A DNA stretch of 64,000 nucleotides, from contig JALHRS010000006.1 in NCBI GenBank assembly GCA_022841325.1, positions 10,981 through 74,980 on the forward strand. Direction: 5' to 3'. The notes beneath the pieces are model-generated. The model saw only the letters and a program-made list of their open reading frames with translations. It made no database searches and was not told where the DNA came from. The DNA is from Lysobacterales bacterium (GTDB lineage: Bacteria > Pseudomonadota > Gammaproteobacteria > Xanthomonadales > SZUA-5). The position numbers and the translations under genes were made by a program. Shown in pieces: positions 63,159 through 64,000 of this stretch (positions within the stretch are counted from its first letter, which is position 1; every line of letters starts with the position of its first letter).

Positions 63159-64000
63159 TCAGGGTGTACGGAAGCGCCGGGTCAGATCGCCGTAGGCGTC
63201 GATGCGCCGGTCGCGCAGGAAGGGCCAGATCCGGCGCACGTTCTCGCTGCGACGGAGATCCACCTCGGCCAGCAGCAGCTCATCCTGATCGCTGCTGGCA
63301 CTGGCCAGGAACTCGCCCTGTGGCCCGGCCACAAAGCTGTGTCCCCAGAACTGGATGCCAGCGCCCAGACCCGTGGGGTCGGCTTCGAAACCGGTGCGGT
63401 TGCAGCTCAGCACCGGCAGGCCGTTGGCCACTGCGTGGCCGCGCTGGCTGATGATCCAGGCCTGCTGCTGGCGCTGCTGCTCGGCCTGATCGTCGCGTGG
63501 ATCCCAACCGATGGCCGTGGGATAGAGCAGCATCTCGGCGCCGGCCAGCGCCATCAGGCGCGCGGCTTCCGGATACCACTGGTCCCAGCAGACCAGCACG
63601 CCCAGGCGACCGACGGCCGTGTCCACTGGCTCAAAGCCGAGGTCGCCGGGCGTGAAGTAGAACTTCTCCATGAAGCCCGGATCGTCCGGAATGTGCATCT
63701 TGCGATAGCGACCGGCGATGCGGCCGTCGGCATCGAAGACCACGGCGGTGTTGTGATACAGCCCGGCTGCGCGACGCTCGAACAGTGAGGCGACCAGCAC
63801 CAGCCCGTGCTTCGCCGCCATTGCAGAGAGACGCTCGGTGCTGGGCCCGGGAATGGTCTCGGCCCGATCGAATTCGTTCACATCCTGGTGCTGGCAGAAA
63901 TAGGCGCCGTTGTGCAGTTCCTGCAGCAACACCAGGCGTGCGCCAGCGGCGGCGGCTTCCGCTACCCGCTGTTCGATACGGCCGAGATTGGCATCCACAC
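63159..64000 (-). CDS. aguB: N-carbamoylputrescine amidase-like hydrolase (5' end outside window)
   Basis: About 280 residues are visible; the frame continues past the window edge. A nitrilase-superfamily triad is seen as Glu27 (LLQELHNGAYFCQ), Lys100 (YRKMHIPDDPGFMEKFYFTP) and Cys137 (VLVCWDQWYPEAARL), counted from the edge GTG. The HIPDDPGF/EKFYFTPGD stretch is characteristic of AguB, which turns N-carbamoylputrescine into putrescine. An agmatine deiminase gene (aguA) would be expected just beyond the edge. Confidence 0.9.
   Translation of the reverse strand, partial: VDANLGRIEQRVAEAAAAGARLVLLQELHNGAYFCQHQDVNEFDRAETIPGPSTERLSAMAAKHGLVLVASLFERRAAGLYHNTAVVFDADGRIAGRYRKMHIPDDPGFMEKFYFTPGDLGFEPVDTAVGRLGVLVCWDQWYPEAARLMALAGAEMLLYPTAIGWDPRDDQAEQQRQQQAWIISQRGHAVANGLPVLSCNRTGFEADPTGLGAGIQFWGHSFVAGPQGEFLASASSDQDELLLAEVDLRRSENVRRIWPFLRDRRIDAYGDLTRRFRTP

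Noticed and set aside
1-64000. tRNA, rRNA or prophage
   Set aside because: No cloverleaf with a conserved T-loop, no rRNA-like stretch and no phage structural or integrase gene was recognised by eye; a tRNAscan or Infernal run would be decisive.

Overview
The window is GC-rich, densely coding DNA from a gammaproteobacterium. Gene order and protein content point to Xanthomonadales (Lysobacterales): an sdhB/sdhE/ygfX/lolCD/comEC/exbBD/msbA/lpxK chain, a his operon headed by a TrpR-like regulator, recN-hrcA-grpE-dnaK-dnaJ-dapB, IPTL-like C-terminal sorting signals, and several families of dispersed intergenic palindromes. The genus cannot be named from sequence alone. No rRNA, tRNA, CRISPR array, prophage or intact insertion sequence was seen.

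Layout. 1-9393: end of the succinate dehydrogenase operon (sdhB tail, sdhE, ygfX-like), then lipoprotein release (lolC, lolD), DNA uptake (comEC), an ExbB/ExbD energiser pair and lipid A export and phosphorylation (msbA, lpxK). 9478-15351: an accessory operon of three exported proteins (S74-chaperone-tailed protein, six-Ig-domain protein with an IPTL-like tail, FG-GAP/ASPIC-UnbV protein), then a GNAT. 16367-24711: glgP-glgB-glgX-malQ, a tightly overlapping glycogen/maltodextrin operon. 25267-32279: metX-family acyltransferase, TrmB-like methyltransferase, a decapitated response-regulator remnant, cyanophycinase plus GNAT, a triple-PAS GGDEF-EAL protein and HMG-CoA lyase. 32481-40571: hisR-like regulator with promoter and operator, then hisGDCBHAF-IE. 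41031-46835: radA, a membrane Ser/Thr kinase, an Fe-S photolyase/cryptochrome and a methyltransferase. 47001-54614: recN, the heat-shock cluster with sigma-32-type promoters, and dapB. 54644-64000: VOC protein, DUF2062 protein, aminotransferase plus omega-amidase, a small conserved protein, DUF349 protein, TraB protein and the visible part of an N-carbamoylputrescine amidase-like protein.

How the genes work together. Most genes are housekeeping and lie in operons whose start and stop codons overlap (ATGA or GTGA). The his operon looks autoregulated through its first gene: a TTGACG-N17-TATGCT promoter is followed at once by an 18-bp palindrome. The heat-shock genes carry CTTGAA-like/CCCCA-like boxes with an identical 13-bp spacer. 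Gaps between operons are filled by repeats rather than genes. At least six dispersed families can be matched within the window, plus a three-copy 42-bp tandem hairpin array and heptamer arrays. The heptamer arrays include a long inverted pair between dnaK and dnaJ.

No clearly new multi-gene defence or biosynthetic system was found. The least explained material is the 9478-15351 exported-protein operon, the palindrome and heptamer repeats, the cyanophycinase-GNAT pair and the truncated response regulator.
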